Position numbers and translations under genes: made by a program
Assembly: GCA_027488735.1 (NCBI GenBank)
Contig: JAIYBB010000004.1
Coordinates: forward strand, 310,001 to 374,000
Origin: Comamonadaceae bacterium
GTDB taxonomy: Bacteria > Pseudomonadota > Gammaproteobacteria > Burkholderiales > Burkholderiaceae_C
Direction: 5' to 3'
DNA length: 64,000 nucleotides
Part shown: positions 50,898-58,130 of the stretch, piece after piece
Layout: the number at the start of each line of letters is the position of its first letter
How positions within the stretch are numbered: position 1 is the stretch's first letter
Notes under the pieces: model-generated
What the model saw: the letters and a program-made list of their open reading frames with translations, nothing else
Database searches by the model: none
Told to the model about the DNA's origin: nothing

Positions 50898-51157
50898 TGG
50901 ATATCAAGCTTCAGGAAGCCTCATGGGAGGGGACGCAGGACGATACACAAGCCTTGCTAGATAAATGGCTGGTTGTCGAAAAAGAACCGGTCATCAAGGG
51001 ACAAGCACTGGCCACTGTTGTGTTGGTAAAAGCATCAATCGATATCGAAGCGCCGAGCGACGGATTCGTAGAAAAAATATTGATTCCGACAGGCGAGAGT
51101 TTTGCGCATGGAACAGTGCTCGCACATTTCATGGCGTTACCTGCGTCAAGCGAATGA
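50897..51157 (+). CDS. Stand-alone lipoyl-domain protein
   Basis: An 86-residue protein that is only a lipoyl/biotinyl domain: half-motifs LLDKWLVVEKEPVIKGQALATV and KASIDIEAPSDGFVEKIL, with the modification lysine at Lys45. The residues before the lysine are Val-Leu-Val instead of the usual Glu-Thr-Asp. There is no subunit-binding or acyltransferase domain, unlike a normal E2 of about 400 residues. It starts inside the E1beta stop codon. It presumably accepts the acyl group from E1 and hands it to an unknown partner. Confidence 0.85.
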   Translation: MDIKLQEASWEGTQDDTQALLDKWLVVEKEPVIKGQALATVVLVKASIDIEAPSDGFVEKILIPTGESFAHGTVLAHFMALPASSE

Positions 51158-51217
51158 ATACCGTTGATGAATTTAAAAGTACGCGAAATCCGATAACCAC
51201 TTAACCAAGGACTCCTT

Positions 51218-51340
51218 GTGAAAATGTCTCGATCTTCAGTTTCAAAAAAAGCAGTATCTGCACTTATTTTTTCGGCAACTGTGTTTGCCTGTGCAGGGGC
51301 GCAGGTGGTGGCTCTGGCGGCAGATAAAGCCTTTCGATAA
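51218..51340 (+). pseudogene. 40-codon signal-peptide-only reading frame, likely gene remnant
   Basis: A GTG (or ATG two codons later) follows an AAGGA ribosome site, and the frame reads a convincing signal peptide: basic SRSSVSKK, hydrophobic AVSALIFSATVFACAGAQVV and a cut site at ALA-AD, then stops four residues later (DKAFR). Ten bases further the convergent SulP gene ends. It looks like the 5' end of an exported protein gene whose remainder was lost, but a genuine tiny peptide cannot be excluded. Confidence 0.55.
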
Positions 51341-51361
51341 AACGACCGCTTCAGGCTTTAT
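51324..51361. terminator. Inverted repeat between convergent transcription units
   Basis: ATAAAGCCT (51324-51332) and AGGCTTTAT (51353-51361) form a perfect nine-base inverted repeat with a 20-base loop. It spans the end of the 40-codon frame and the end of sulP, where a bidirectional terminator would be expected. T-tracts are short, so termination strength is unclear. Confidence 0.4.
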
Positions 51362-53087
51362 GGATGATTTCCGGCGTCAGCGCTTGTATGGCTTGGTAGT
51401 TGGTTAAAAACACTCGGCCGTGCAAATGCTGCAAGAACTCGGTTGTGTTGAGTTTGTCCATCACCGGGCCTTTGATTTCAGAAAAGTGCAGGGCGATACC
51501 CGAATCTTTCAAACGGCTGGCAATCGCTTCCAGACTTTCCAAAGCGCTGGCGTCGATGTCGTTCACTGCCGAGCATTGCAACAACACGTGTTCTAGTTCA
51601 GGGCGGGCAGCCACTTCGGCGTTGATGCGGTCTTCAACCCCGCGCGCGTTGGCAAAGAACATGCTGGCGTCCACACGCAGGCAGACCAGCTTGGGGCTGA
51701 CCAACACATCGTGACGGGTGACATTACGGAAATGCTCGGTGCCCGGCACCAAACCGACGGTTGCGATGTGCGGACGGCTGGCTCTGAACAAAAACAGCGC
51801 CAAGGACACCACCACGCCCATCACCAAACCGCTTTCCACACCTACCAACAGCGTGGCCAGCAAGGTGGTGGCCACGGCGATGAAGTCGAGTTTGGAGAAA
51901 CGCCAAGTGGACTTCAAAATACCAAAGTCCACCAAAGACAACACGGCCACGATGATGGTGACCGCCAGTGTGGCTTGCGGCAAATAGTAAAGCGCAGGGG
52001 TCAAGAAAAGCGACGCCAAGGTGATGCCCACCGCCGTGTAAACACCTGCGGCAGGCGTGACAGCACCGGCGTCAAAGTTCACCACCGAGCGTGCGAAACC
52101 ACCCGTCACCGGAAAGCCGCCGGTGAAAGCCGCTGACAAATTGCTGGCACCCAAGGCCACCAACTCTTGGTCGGGTTCAATCCGCTGGCGGCGTTTGGCG
52201 GCCAAGGTTTGACCAACAGACACCGACTCCACAAAGCCCACCACGCTGATCAGCAGAGCAGGTACAAGCAACTCTTGCCACAGCGCCAAATCCCACAACG
52301 GCGCGGTGATCGGCGGCAAGCCTTGCGGCACCGTACCTACCAGTTTCATGCCTTGGCCTTGCCAATCTAGCGACCAAGCCAAGACGGTGGTCAGAGCAAT
52401 CGCCACCACCGGGCCCGCTTTGGCCAACACATCGGCGAGTTTGGGCTTTAGGCCCGCTGAGATGAGCAGAGGCTTCAAGCCCTTGCGCACCCAAAACAAA
52501 AACGCTGTGGCAGCTATGCCCACACCCAGCGTCAGTAAATGGATATTCGAGGCTTGGTGCAGCAGCGAGGACAGCAACTCAACAAAGTTGTGCCCTTCGG
52601 CTTTCACGCCCATGAGGGTTTTGAGTTGGCTCAGCGCAATCAGCAAACCCGAAGCGGAGATGAAACCCGAGATGACCGGGTGGCTCAAAAAATTCGCGAG
52701 AAAACCCAAGCGCAGCAAACCCATGATCAGTAACATGCCGCCGGACAAAAATGCCAAAGTGATGGCCACTTGCCAATAGGCGTACGTTCCTGCAGCGGCG
52801 TGTTCCGCCACGGCGGCGGCTGTCATGAGAGACACCACAGCCACGGGACCCACGGCCAACACACGGCTGCTGCCCAGCACCGCATACAACAAGAGCGGCG
52901 CCACGCTGGCGTACAAACCCACCTCGGGCGGCAAGCCCGCGAGCAAGGCATAAGCCAGGCTTTGCGGGATCAGCATGATGGTGACGATGAGCGCCGCCAC
53001 CGCGTCGTTAGTGAAGGTTTCGCGGTTGTATTGCCTGCCCCAAACGAGCAGGGGAACCGAGGGCAGCCAGCGTGAGAGTGAACTCAT
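51351..53087 (-). CDS. SulP family anion permease with STAS domain
   Basis: A 578-residue SLC26/SulP transporter: about ten to twelve membrane helices (for example LYASVAPLLLYAVLGSSRVLAVGP and QSLAYALLAGLPPEVGLY near the N-terminus) and a C-terminal STAS domain from about residue 445 (VLVSPKLVCLRVDASMFFAN onward). It probably moves sulfate or a related sulfur oxyanion. Its ATG overlaps the stop of the sulfide:quinone oxidoreductase gene as TGATG, so it is the last gene of the leftward sulfide operon. Export of sulfite or sulfate from sulfide oxidation is a reasonable inference. Confidence 0.92.
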   Translation of the reverse strand: MSSLSRWLPSVPLLVWGRQYNRETFTNDAVAALIVTIMLIPQSLAYALLAGLPPEVGLYASVAPLLLYAVLGSSRVLAVGPVAVVSLMTAAAVAEHAAAGTYAYWQVAITLAFLSGGMLLIMGLLRLGFLANFLSHPVISGFISASGLLIALSQLKTLMGVKAEGHNFVELLSSLLHQASNIHLLTLGVGIAATAFLFWVRKGLKPLLISAGLKPKLADVLAKAGPVVAIALTTVLAWSLDWQGQGMKLVGTVPQGLPPITAPLWDLALWQELLVPALLISVVGFVESVSVGQTLAAKRRQRIEPDQELVALGASNLSAAFTGGFPVTGGFARSVVNFDAGAVTPAAGVYTAVGITLASLFLTPALYYLPQATLAVTIIVAVLSLVDFGILKSTWRFSKLDFIAVATTLLATLLVGVESGLVMGVVVSLALFLFRASRPHIATVGLVPGTEHFRNVTRHDVLVSPKLVCLRVDASMFFANARGVEDRINAEVAARPELEHVLLQCSAVNDIDASALESLEAIASRLKDSGIALHFSEIKGPVMDKLNTTEFLQHLHGRVFLTNYQAIQALTPEIIHKA

Positions 53088-54754
53088 CAGCCCACCATTT
53101 CAGGTTGCGCCATCCATTCACGGCCTTTGAGCATGGCGTCCCAATAGATGGGAGGAAGGATGCGTTCCTTCAGATACCAAGCCAAAGCAGAAGGCTTGGT
53201 GCCGTCGATCAACCAAGAAGGGAAGCTGGGTGCCAACTTGCCGCCATAGGTGAACTCGGCGAGCACAATCTTTCCGCGCTCGACTGTCAAGGGGCATGAG
53301 CCGTAACCGTCGTATTTGGCTTGGCCTTGCAATTGCCCCATGGCCACCAACAGATTGTGTGCAACGACCGGCGCTTGTTTGCGTGCCGCCGCAGCGGTTT
53401 TGGCGTTGGTGGTGTTGGCCACATCGCCCAACGCGAACACGTTGGCATAGGTTTTGTGGCGCAGGCTGGCCGGGTCGACATCGACCCAACCGGCGGCATC
53501 TGCCAAGGGGCTGACACGCACGAAGTCGGGGGATTTTTGCGGTGGCACCACATGGATCATGTCGAAGTCACGCACGACTTTTTCTTTGCTGCCATCGGCT
53601 AGGTTTTTCATGAACGTCGCTTTGTGTGCTGGTCCATCCACCGCCACCAAGGTTTCGCCGAAGTTCAGGCCAATGTGGTATTTCTTCACATATTCCATGA
53701 GGGCGGGTACATAGTCGGCCACGCCAAACAGCACCGCGCCAGAATTGCAAAACTGAATATCGATGTTGTTCAGCACGCCTTGGCGGGTCCAATGGTCGGC
53801 TGACAGGTACATGGCTTTTTGCGGCGCACCAGCACATTTGATGGGCATGGGTGGCTGGGTGAACAACGCTTTGCCGTCTTTCAAGTTTTGCACCAGCTCC
53901 CAGGTGTAGGGGGCCAAGTCGAAACGGTAATTGGAAGTCACACCGTTGCGACCCAATGTTTCATTCAAGCCTTCAATGCCTTGCCAGTCCAACTTCAAGC
54001 CGGGGCACACCACCAACTGCTTGTACTTCACCACACGGCAACCTTCCAAAATGATCTGGTTGTTGTCCGGCTCGAAAGCCGCCACAGCAGCTTTGATCCA
54101 ACTCACGTCGGTGGGAATGACAGAGGCCATGGTGCGGGCGGTTTCACCAGGGGTGAACACACCAGCGCCCACCATGGTCCAGCCGGGTTGGTAAAAATGC
54201 GCGTCTGCGGGGTCGATGATGGCGATGTCCAGTTGCGGGCTGCGTTGCAGCAAGCTGGCCGCTACCGAAATGCCTGCGGCACCACCGCCGACGATGACCA
54301 CATCGTGACTGGCGTCTACCTGGTCTGTCGGGGTTTTGCCGCCGTTGGCGATACGTTGCACCAAGGTCTTCATGTCAAAGCCCACTTTTTGCGACGCTTC
54401 CAAAATTTGCGGCAAGGGTGTGATACCCGATTGCGACAAAGCCCACATGGTGGTCGAGCGCATACCTGTTCGGCAATAGGCCAACACCGGACCAGGCAGG
54501 GTGGCCAGCAGTTCACCAAAGGTCTTGCCGTCAGCATCGCTGACTTTGCCTGCATCGGCTGGCAAGTAGCGCATTTGCATACCCAGCGTCAACGCGGCTT
54601 GCTCCATTTCTTTGAAGCTGGGTTGGTCCGGACCTTCACCATCAGGACGATTGCAAATGATGGCCTTGAAGCCCATCTGCGCCACGGCCTCAAGTTCGGC
54701 GACCAAGACTTGTGGCGTTATCGACAGATGGGGCGTGAGTGCTTTGATATCCAT
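53087..54754 (-). CDS. DUF442-sulfide:quinone oxidoreductase fusion
   Basis: A 555-residue fusion. Residues 1-120 are a DUF442/TIGR01244 sulfurtransferase or phosphatase-like domain with catalytic loop YCRTGMRS (Cys94). From about residue 150 a type II sulfide:quinone oxidoreductase follows: FAD loop IVGGGAAG (156-161), redox cysteines Cys307 in PIKCAGAPQKAMYL and Cys487 in YGSCPL, and FALGDVANTTNAKT. It oxidises sulfide, reduces quinone and makes a persulfide product that the DUF442 domain may then handle. The ATG at 54754 is preferred over one five codons upstream. It lies 23 bases after the YeeE/YedE pair. Confidence 0.92.
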   Translation of the reverse strand: MDIKALTPHLSITPQVLVAELEAVAQMGFKAIICNRPDGEGPDQPSFKEMEQAALTLGMQMRYLPADAGKVSDADGKTFGELLATLPGPVLAYCRTGMRSTTMWALSQSGITPLPQILEASQKVGFDMKTLVQRIANGGKTPTDQVDASHDVVIVGGGAAGISVAASLLQRSPQLDIAIIDPADAHFYQPGWTMVGAGVFTPGETARTMASVIPTDVSWIKAAVAAFEPDNNQIILEGCRVVKYKQLVVCPGLKLDWQGIEGLNETLGRNGVTSNYRFDLAPYTWELVQNLKDGKALFTQPPMPIKCAGAPQKAMYLSADHWTRQGVLNNIDIQFCNSGAVLFGVADYVPALMEYVKKYHIGLNFGETLVAVDGPAHKATFMKNLADGSKEKVVRDFDMIHVVPPQKSPDFVRVSPLADAAGWVDVDPASLRHKTYANVFALGDVANTTNAKTAAAARKQAPVVAHNLLVAMGQLQGQAKYDGYGSCPLTVERGKIVLAEFTYGGKLAPSFPSWLIDGTKPSALAWYLKERILPPIYWDAMLKGREWMAQPEMVG

Positions 54755-54777
54755 GATGGTTCCAATCAATGAGGTTT

Positions 54778-55242
54778 TCAGACGGGGTTGACTTTGGCTT
54801 TGCGGGGGGCGTGGACAAAACGGTCCATCAGTTCAAAGCCCAACATGCCCACCAACATGGCGAGGATAAATACCAAGGCTTTAGGTTGACCATCGGCCAT
54901 GGACACCAACGCTGGACCGGGGCAAAAACCCGCCAATCCCCAACCTGCGCCAAACATCAAACTACCGATCACCAGCTTTTTGTCGATGTCTGCATTAGTG
55001 GGAAAGCGCAGCACACCGCCCAAAAAGGTGGTGGTGCGTTTTTTGGCGACGGCGAAGGCAAACACGCCCACCATGATGGCACCGCCCATGACCAGTGCCA
55101 GAGAAGGGTCCCAAGCGCCAAACAAATCGAGGAAGCCAATGACTTTGCTGGGGTCGGTCATGCCCGAGAGCATCAAACCTAGGCCAAACAACAAGCCGAC
55201 AGCGAATTCGGTGACGTGGTGAATATGGTTTTTTTGAAACAT
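54778..55242 (-). CDS. YeeE/YedE half-transporter, second subunit
   Basis: A 154-residue membrane protein of the YeeE/YedE (DUF6691-like) type with about four helices. The family signatures GLLFGLGLMLSGMTDPSKVIGFLD and GLAGFCPGPALVS are visible; the cysteine of GFCPGP is a conserved site in thiosulfate-transporting YeeE (TsuA). The ATG at 55242 follows an AAGGA ribosome site. It pairs with the next upstream gene, the two halves together covering one full-length YeeE. Probably it moves thiosulfate or another reduced sulfur species. Confidence 0.88.
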   Translation of the reverse strand: MFQKNHIHHVTEFAVGLLFGLGLMLSGMTDPSKVIGFLDLFGAWDPSLALVMGGAIMVGVFAFAVAKKRTTTFLGGVLRFPTNADIDKKLVIGSLMFGAGWGLAGFCPGPALVSMADGQPKALVFILAMLVGMLGFELMDRFVHAPRKAKVNPV

Positions 55243-55253
55243 GATTTTTTTCC

Positions 55254-55697
55254 TTAAATGATGGCGAGGTGACGCAAGACATAGACCATGGCAAAGCCGG
55301 TACCCATGAAAGACAGGGTGGCGACCAAGGAGCGTGGTGACAAACGGGACAAGCCACACACGCCATGGCCACTGGTACAACCAGAGGCATAGCGGGTGCC
55401 AATACCCACCAACAAACCGGCGATCACCACCATCATGTCGGTCGCGTCAATGCGGGGCGCGATGATGTATTGGGCAGGTACCACAGCGTGAAACAGCGTG
55501 GGTGCGACGAGCAAACCCAATAAGAAAGATATGCGCCAAAAGGTGTCCCCGAGCTTAGGTGGCATCAAGCCGCCCAAAATGCCGCTGATACCCAAAATAC
55601 GGCCATTCACCAAAATGAAGATGGCCGAGGCGATACCCAAAATGATGCCCCCCGTCAGGGATGCAAAAGGTGTGAAATGTGCCCAATCGATGTTCAT
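55254..55697 (-). CDS. YeeE/YedE half-transporter, first subunit
   Basis: A 147-residue membrane protein forming the N-terminal half of a split YeeE/YedE transporter. Diagnostic segments are [25 protein letters not shown] and the cysteine-rich [23 protein letters not shown]. It lies 11 bases upstream of the second half and its ATG overlaps the regulator's stop by four bases, so it is the first structural gene of the leftward sulfide operon. Sulfur-species transport is inferred from family and context. Confidence 0.88.
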   Translation of the reverse strand: MNIDWAHFTPFASLTGGIILGIASAIFILVNGRILGISGILGGLMPPKLGDTFWRISFLLGLLVAPTLFHAVVPAQYIIAPRIDATDMMVVIAGLLVGIGTRYASGCTSGHGVCGLSRLSPRSLVATLSFMGTGFAMVYVLRHLAII

Positions 55698-56023
55698 GTG
55701 TTGTCTCCTGTTTGTGGTCCGCAAAATTGCTCAAATAAAACGTTCATGACCGCCAGCGCTTGGGGGCTGGCGATTTGGTAATAGATGTTTTTGCCATCGC
55801 GGCGGGTGTTCACCAGCTCTTCGTCACGCAATACGGTGAGTTGCTGCGACAGCGTGGGTTGCATGATGCCCAAAATTTCTTCGAGTTCACCGACGCGCTT
55901 TTCGCCTTGGGAGAGCTGGCACAGCAGCATCAGGCGGTCGGGGTTGGAGAGCACTTTCATAAGTCGGCAGGCATTTCCTGCAGATGCTTTCATTTTGTCT
56001 AGGTCCAAGGTGGATGTGTCCAT
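55694..56023 (-). CDS. ArsR-family persulfide sensor regulator (BigR/SqrR type)
   Basis: A 109-residue winged-helix repressor: VLSNPDRLMLLCQL, GELEEILGIMQPTLSQQLTVLRDEELVNTRRDGKNIYY (core PTLSQQLTVLRD). Cys35 and Cys101 are 66 residues apart, the same spacing as the cysteine pair that forms a polysulfide bridge in BigR and SqrR; Cys19 is extra. The ATG at 56023 is preferred; a longer frame would run into the operator. It is encoded at the head of the operon it likely represses, next to a 35-bp palindrome. Confidence 0.9.
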   Translation of the reverse strand: MDTSTLDLDKMKASAGNACRLMKVLSNPDRLMLLCQLSQGEKRVGELEEILGIMQPTLSQQLTVLRDEELVNTRRDGKNIYYQIASPQALAVMNVLFEQFCGPQTGDNT

Positions 56024-56060
56024 GGGCGGTTTTCCCGGCTGTTTTGAAGAAGATGCGAAA

Positions 56061-56095
56061 AGTATATTGACAAATAGTTTATTTGTCAATATACT
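56061..56095. promoter_or_regulatory. Perfect palindromic operator with two overlapping promoters
   Basis: Two 16-base arms (AGTATATTGACAAATA and its exact complement) flank a GTT centre. On the plus strand TTGACA (56067-56072) and TATACT (56090-56095) are 17 bases apart; by symmetry the minus strand has TTGACA (56089-56084) and TATACT (56066-56061) with the same spacing. It is thus an operator and two near-consensus sigma-70 promoters in one site, serving the regulator operon leftward and the dioxygenase operon rightward. Confidence 0.85.
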
Positions 56096-56126
56096 ATTGA
56101 AAACTTAATTTAAAAAGGAGTGATTG

Positions 56127-57002
56127 ATGAGCACAGCCAGCTACAAGCCCCAAGTTCACGGCATTTTTGACCCCGCCACTTGGACAGTGACTTATGTCGT
56201 TTATGAAAAACCAGGCTCGGCCTGCGCCATCATCGACTCGGTGTTGGACTACGACCCCAAGTCGGGCCGTACCAGCCACAAGTCAGCAGACCTGGTCATC
56301 GACTTTGTCAAAACCAACAACCTGAAAGTGGAATGGATTTTGGAAACCCATGCCCATGCCGACCACTTGACCGCAGCGCCATATTTAAAGCAACACCTGG
56401 GCGGCAAAACTGCGATTGGCGACCACATCAGTGGTGTGCAAAAAGTCTTCAAAGGCATCTTCAACATGGAGGCCAGTTTCAAACAAGACGGCTCGCAGTT
56501 CGACCATTTGTTTGCCGATGGCGAAACCATCACCGTAGGTGGCCTCACCGGTCACACCATGTATGTGCCCGGCCACACGCCAGCTTGCGTGGCTTACCAA
56601 TTTGGCGACGCGGTGTTTGTGGGTGACACCATGTTCATGCCCGATGTCGGCACCGCACGCTGCGACTTCCCCGGCGGCGACGCCAAAACCTTGTATGCCT
56701 CGACCCGCAAAATTTTGAGCTTGCCACCCGAGACGCGTTTGTTCATGTGTCACGACTATCCGCCAAACAATAGGCCAGTGAATTTCGAAACCACTGTGGC
56801 CGAACAAAAAGCGAAAAATGTCCATGTGCATGACGGCATCAGCGAAGCCCAGTTTGTGGAGATGCGCACCAAGCGTGACGCCACCTTGGAAATGCCGGTG
56901 CTCATCCTGCCGGCGGTACAAATCAACATCCGCGCGGGAGAGTTGCCGCCCAAAGAAGACAACGGCATTGCATACGCCAAAATTCCTTTGAACGCACTTT
57001 GA
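56127..57002 (+). CDS. Persulfide dioxygenase, MBL fold (ETHE1/Blh type)
   Basis: A 291-residue metallo-beta-lactamase-fold enzyme that oxidises glutathione persulfide to sulfite. The metal motif is THAHADHL (His75, His77, Asp79, His80), with further ligands His150 (VPGHTPACVAY), Asp167 (FVGDTMFMPDVGTARCDFPGG) and His209 (MCHDYPPN); the last pieces are characteristic of ETHE1/Blh. Here the DUF442 domain that some Blh proteins carry is instead fused to the sulfide:quinone oxidoreductase. The ATG at 56127 follows an AAAAGGAG ribosome site; the predicted transcript start is about 25 bases upstream. Confidence 0.93.
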   Translation: MSTASYKPQVHGIFDPATWTVTYVVYEKPGSACAIIDSVLDYDPKSGRTSHKSADLVIDFVKTNNLKVEWILETHAHADHLTAAPYLKQHLGGKTAIGDHISGVQKVFKGIFNMEASFKQDGSQFDHLFADGETITVGGLTGHTMYVPGHTPACVAYQFGDAVFVGDTMFMPDVGTARCDFPGGDAKTLYASTRKILSLPPETRLFMCHDYPPNNRPVNFETTVAEQKAKNVHVHDGISEAQFVEMRTKRDATLEMPVLILPAVQINIRAGELPPKEDNGIAYAKIPLNAL

Positions 57003-57015
57003 GGGCCTAGCAGCC

Positions 57016-57633
57016 ATGACCGGTTTTTCCAACCCCCAAGCCATGTGGGACAAGCGCTTTTCCACGCCTGAATACGTGTTTGGTGAGGCACCGAATGCCT
57101 TTTTGGTGTCCCAAGCTGCTTTGATAGAAAAGGGCCAAGCTCTAGCGGTGGCCGATGGGGAAGGGCGCAACAGCGTGTGGTTGGCCCAGCAAGGACTGAG
57201 CGTCGATGCCTTCGACTTCTCGTCACCTGCCATCGTCAAAGCCCAAGCCTTGGCTGCCAAGCACAAAGTGAAAGTGAATTTCACCTGCAGCGACTGGCAG
57301 TCTTTCGATTGGCCTACGGCACATTACGACTTGGTGGCAGGCATTTTTTTCCAGTTTGCAGCGCCCAATGAACGCTCACAGCTGTTTGAAAAAATCAACA
57401 AAAGCTTGAAACCTGGTGGTCTGCTGATCATCCAAGGCTATGGCAAAAACCAACTCAAGTACAACACCGGCGGCCCGGGCAAGTTGGATCACTTGTACGA
57501 CGACGCACTGATGCGTGAGGCCTTCGTGGGCTACGAAGTGTTGGTGTGTAACACCTACGAAACCAGCATCACTGAGGGCGCAGGCCACTCGGGCATGTCG
57601 GCTTTGGTGGGATTTGTCGCGAGGAAACCATGA
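57016..57633 (+). CDS. Class I SAM-dependent methyltransferase in persulfide operon
   Basis: A 205-residue methyltransferase. Motif I is LAVADGEGRNSVWLA at about residues 43-57, and the acidic ribose-binding residue follows in VDAFDFSS. Post-I motif YDLVAGIFFQFA and LKPGGLLIIQGY are typical of TehB/thiol-methyltransferase-like families. The substrate cannot be read, but its position 13 bases after the persulfide dioxygenase and four bases overlapping thioredoxin suggests a small thiol, sulfide or selenium/tellurium compound. That is inference. Confidence 0.85.
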   Translation: MTGFSNPQAMWDKRFSTPEYVFGEAPNAFLVSQAALIEKGQALAVADGEGRNSVWLAQQGLSVDAFDFSSPAIVKAQALAAKHKVKVNFTCSDWQSFDWPTAHYDLVAGIFFQFAAPNERSQLFEKINKSLKPGGLLIIQGYGKNQLKYNTGGPGKLDHLYDDALMREAFVGYEVLVCNTYETSITEGAGHSGMSALVGFVARKP

Positions 57634-58085
57634 CCGACAGCACCGTTCAAAAATTGCATTTGGTTTGTCCCCATTGCAACGCCACCAACCGCGTGCCGTC
57701 GGACAAACTGCAAGCTGAATTGAACTGCGGTAAATGCCATCAGCCCTTGCTGGCGGCCCACCCAGACAACCTGAACGAAGCGGCGTTCAATGCGCAGTTG
57801 GCTAAGAGCGATTTACCTATGGTGGTGGACTTTTGGGCTCCTTGGTGTGGCCCTTGCCGCATGATGGCACCAGCCTATGAAAAGGTCAGCCACGACATGC
57901 AAGGCCGCGCCCGCTTTGTGAAAGTCAACACCGAAGACGAACAAGGCTTGGCGGCCAAGTACAACATCCGAAGCATTCCCACTTTGGCGGTTTTCGCGGG
58001 TGGCCGTGAAATTGCCAGACAGCCTGGGGCGATGTCGGCCCCCGATTTGGCGCGTTGGGTCAGCGCTGCGTTGCTCAAGGCTTAA
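57630..58085 (+). CDS. trxC: Thioredoxin 2 (TrxC type)
   Basis: A 151-residue thioredoxin with the N-terminal zinc domain that marks TrxC: Cys13, Cys16, Cys33 and Cys36 (CPHCNATNRVPS, LNCGKC), then the thioredoxin fold with active site WCGPC (Cys73, Cys76). In this operon it could reduce protein persulfides formed during sulfide oxidation. Its ATG overlaps the methyltransferase stop by four bases. Confidence 0.95.
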   Translation: MTDSTVQKLHLVCPHCNATNRVPSDKLQAELNCGKCHQPLLAAHPDNLNEAAFNAQLAKSDLPMVVDFWAPWCGPCRMMAPAYEKVSHDMQGRARFVKVNTEDEQGLAAKYNIRSIPTLAVFAGGREIARQPGAMSAPDLARWVSAALLKA

Positions 58086-58130
58086 ACATACCCACAACCA
58101 TTTCAACTCTGTCACCGAATGAGATAAACC

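Noticed and set aside
43460..51340. Genomic island with integrase and attachment sites
   Set aside because: No integrase, transposase, tRNA target or flanking direct repeats could be found at either edge.
53819..54772. Long open frame (317 codons) opposite the sulfide:quinone oxidoreductase gene
   Set aside because: It is a shadow of the strongly supported SQR fusion; its translation is rich in His, Arg and Gly and matches no family.
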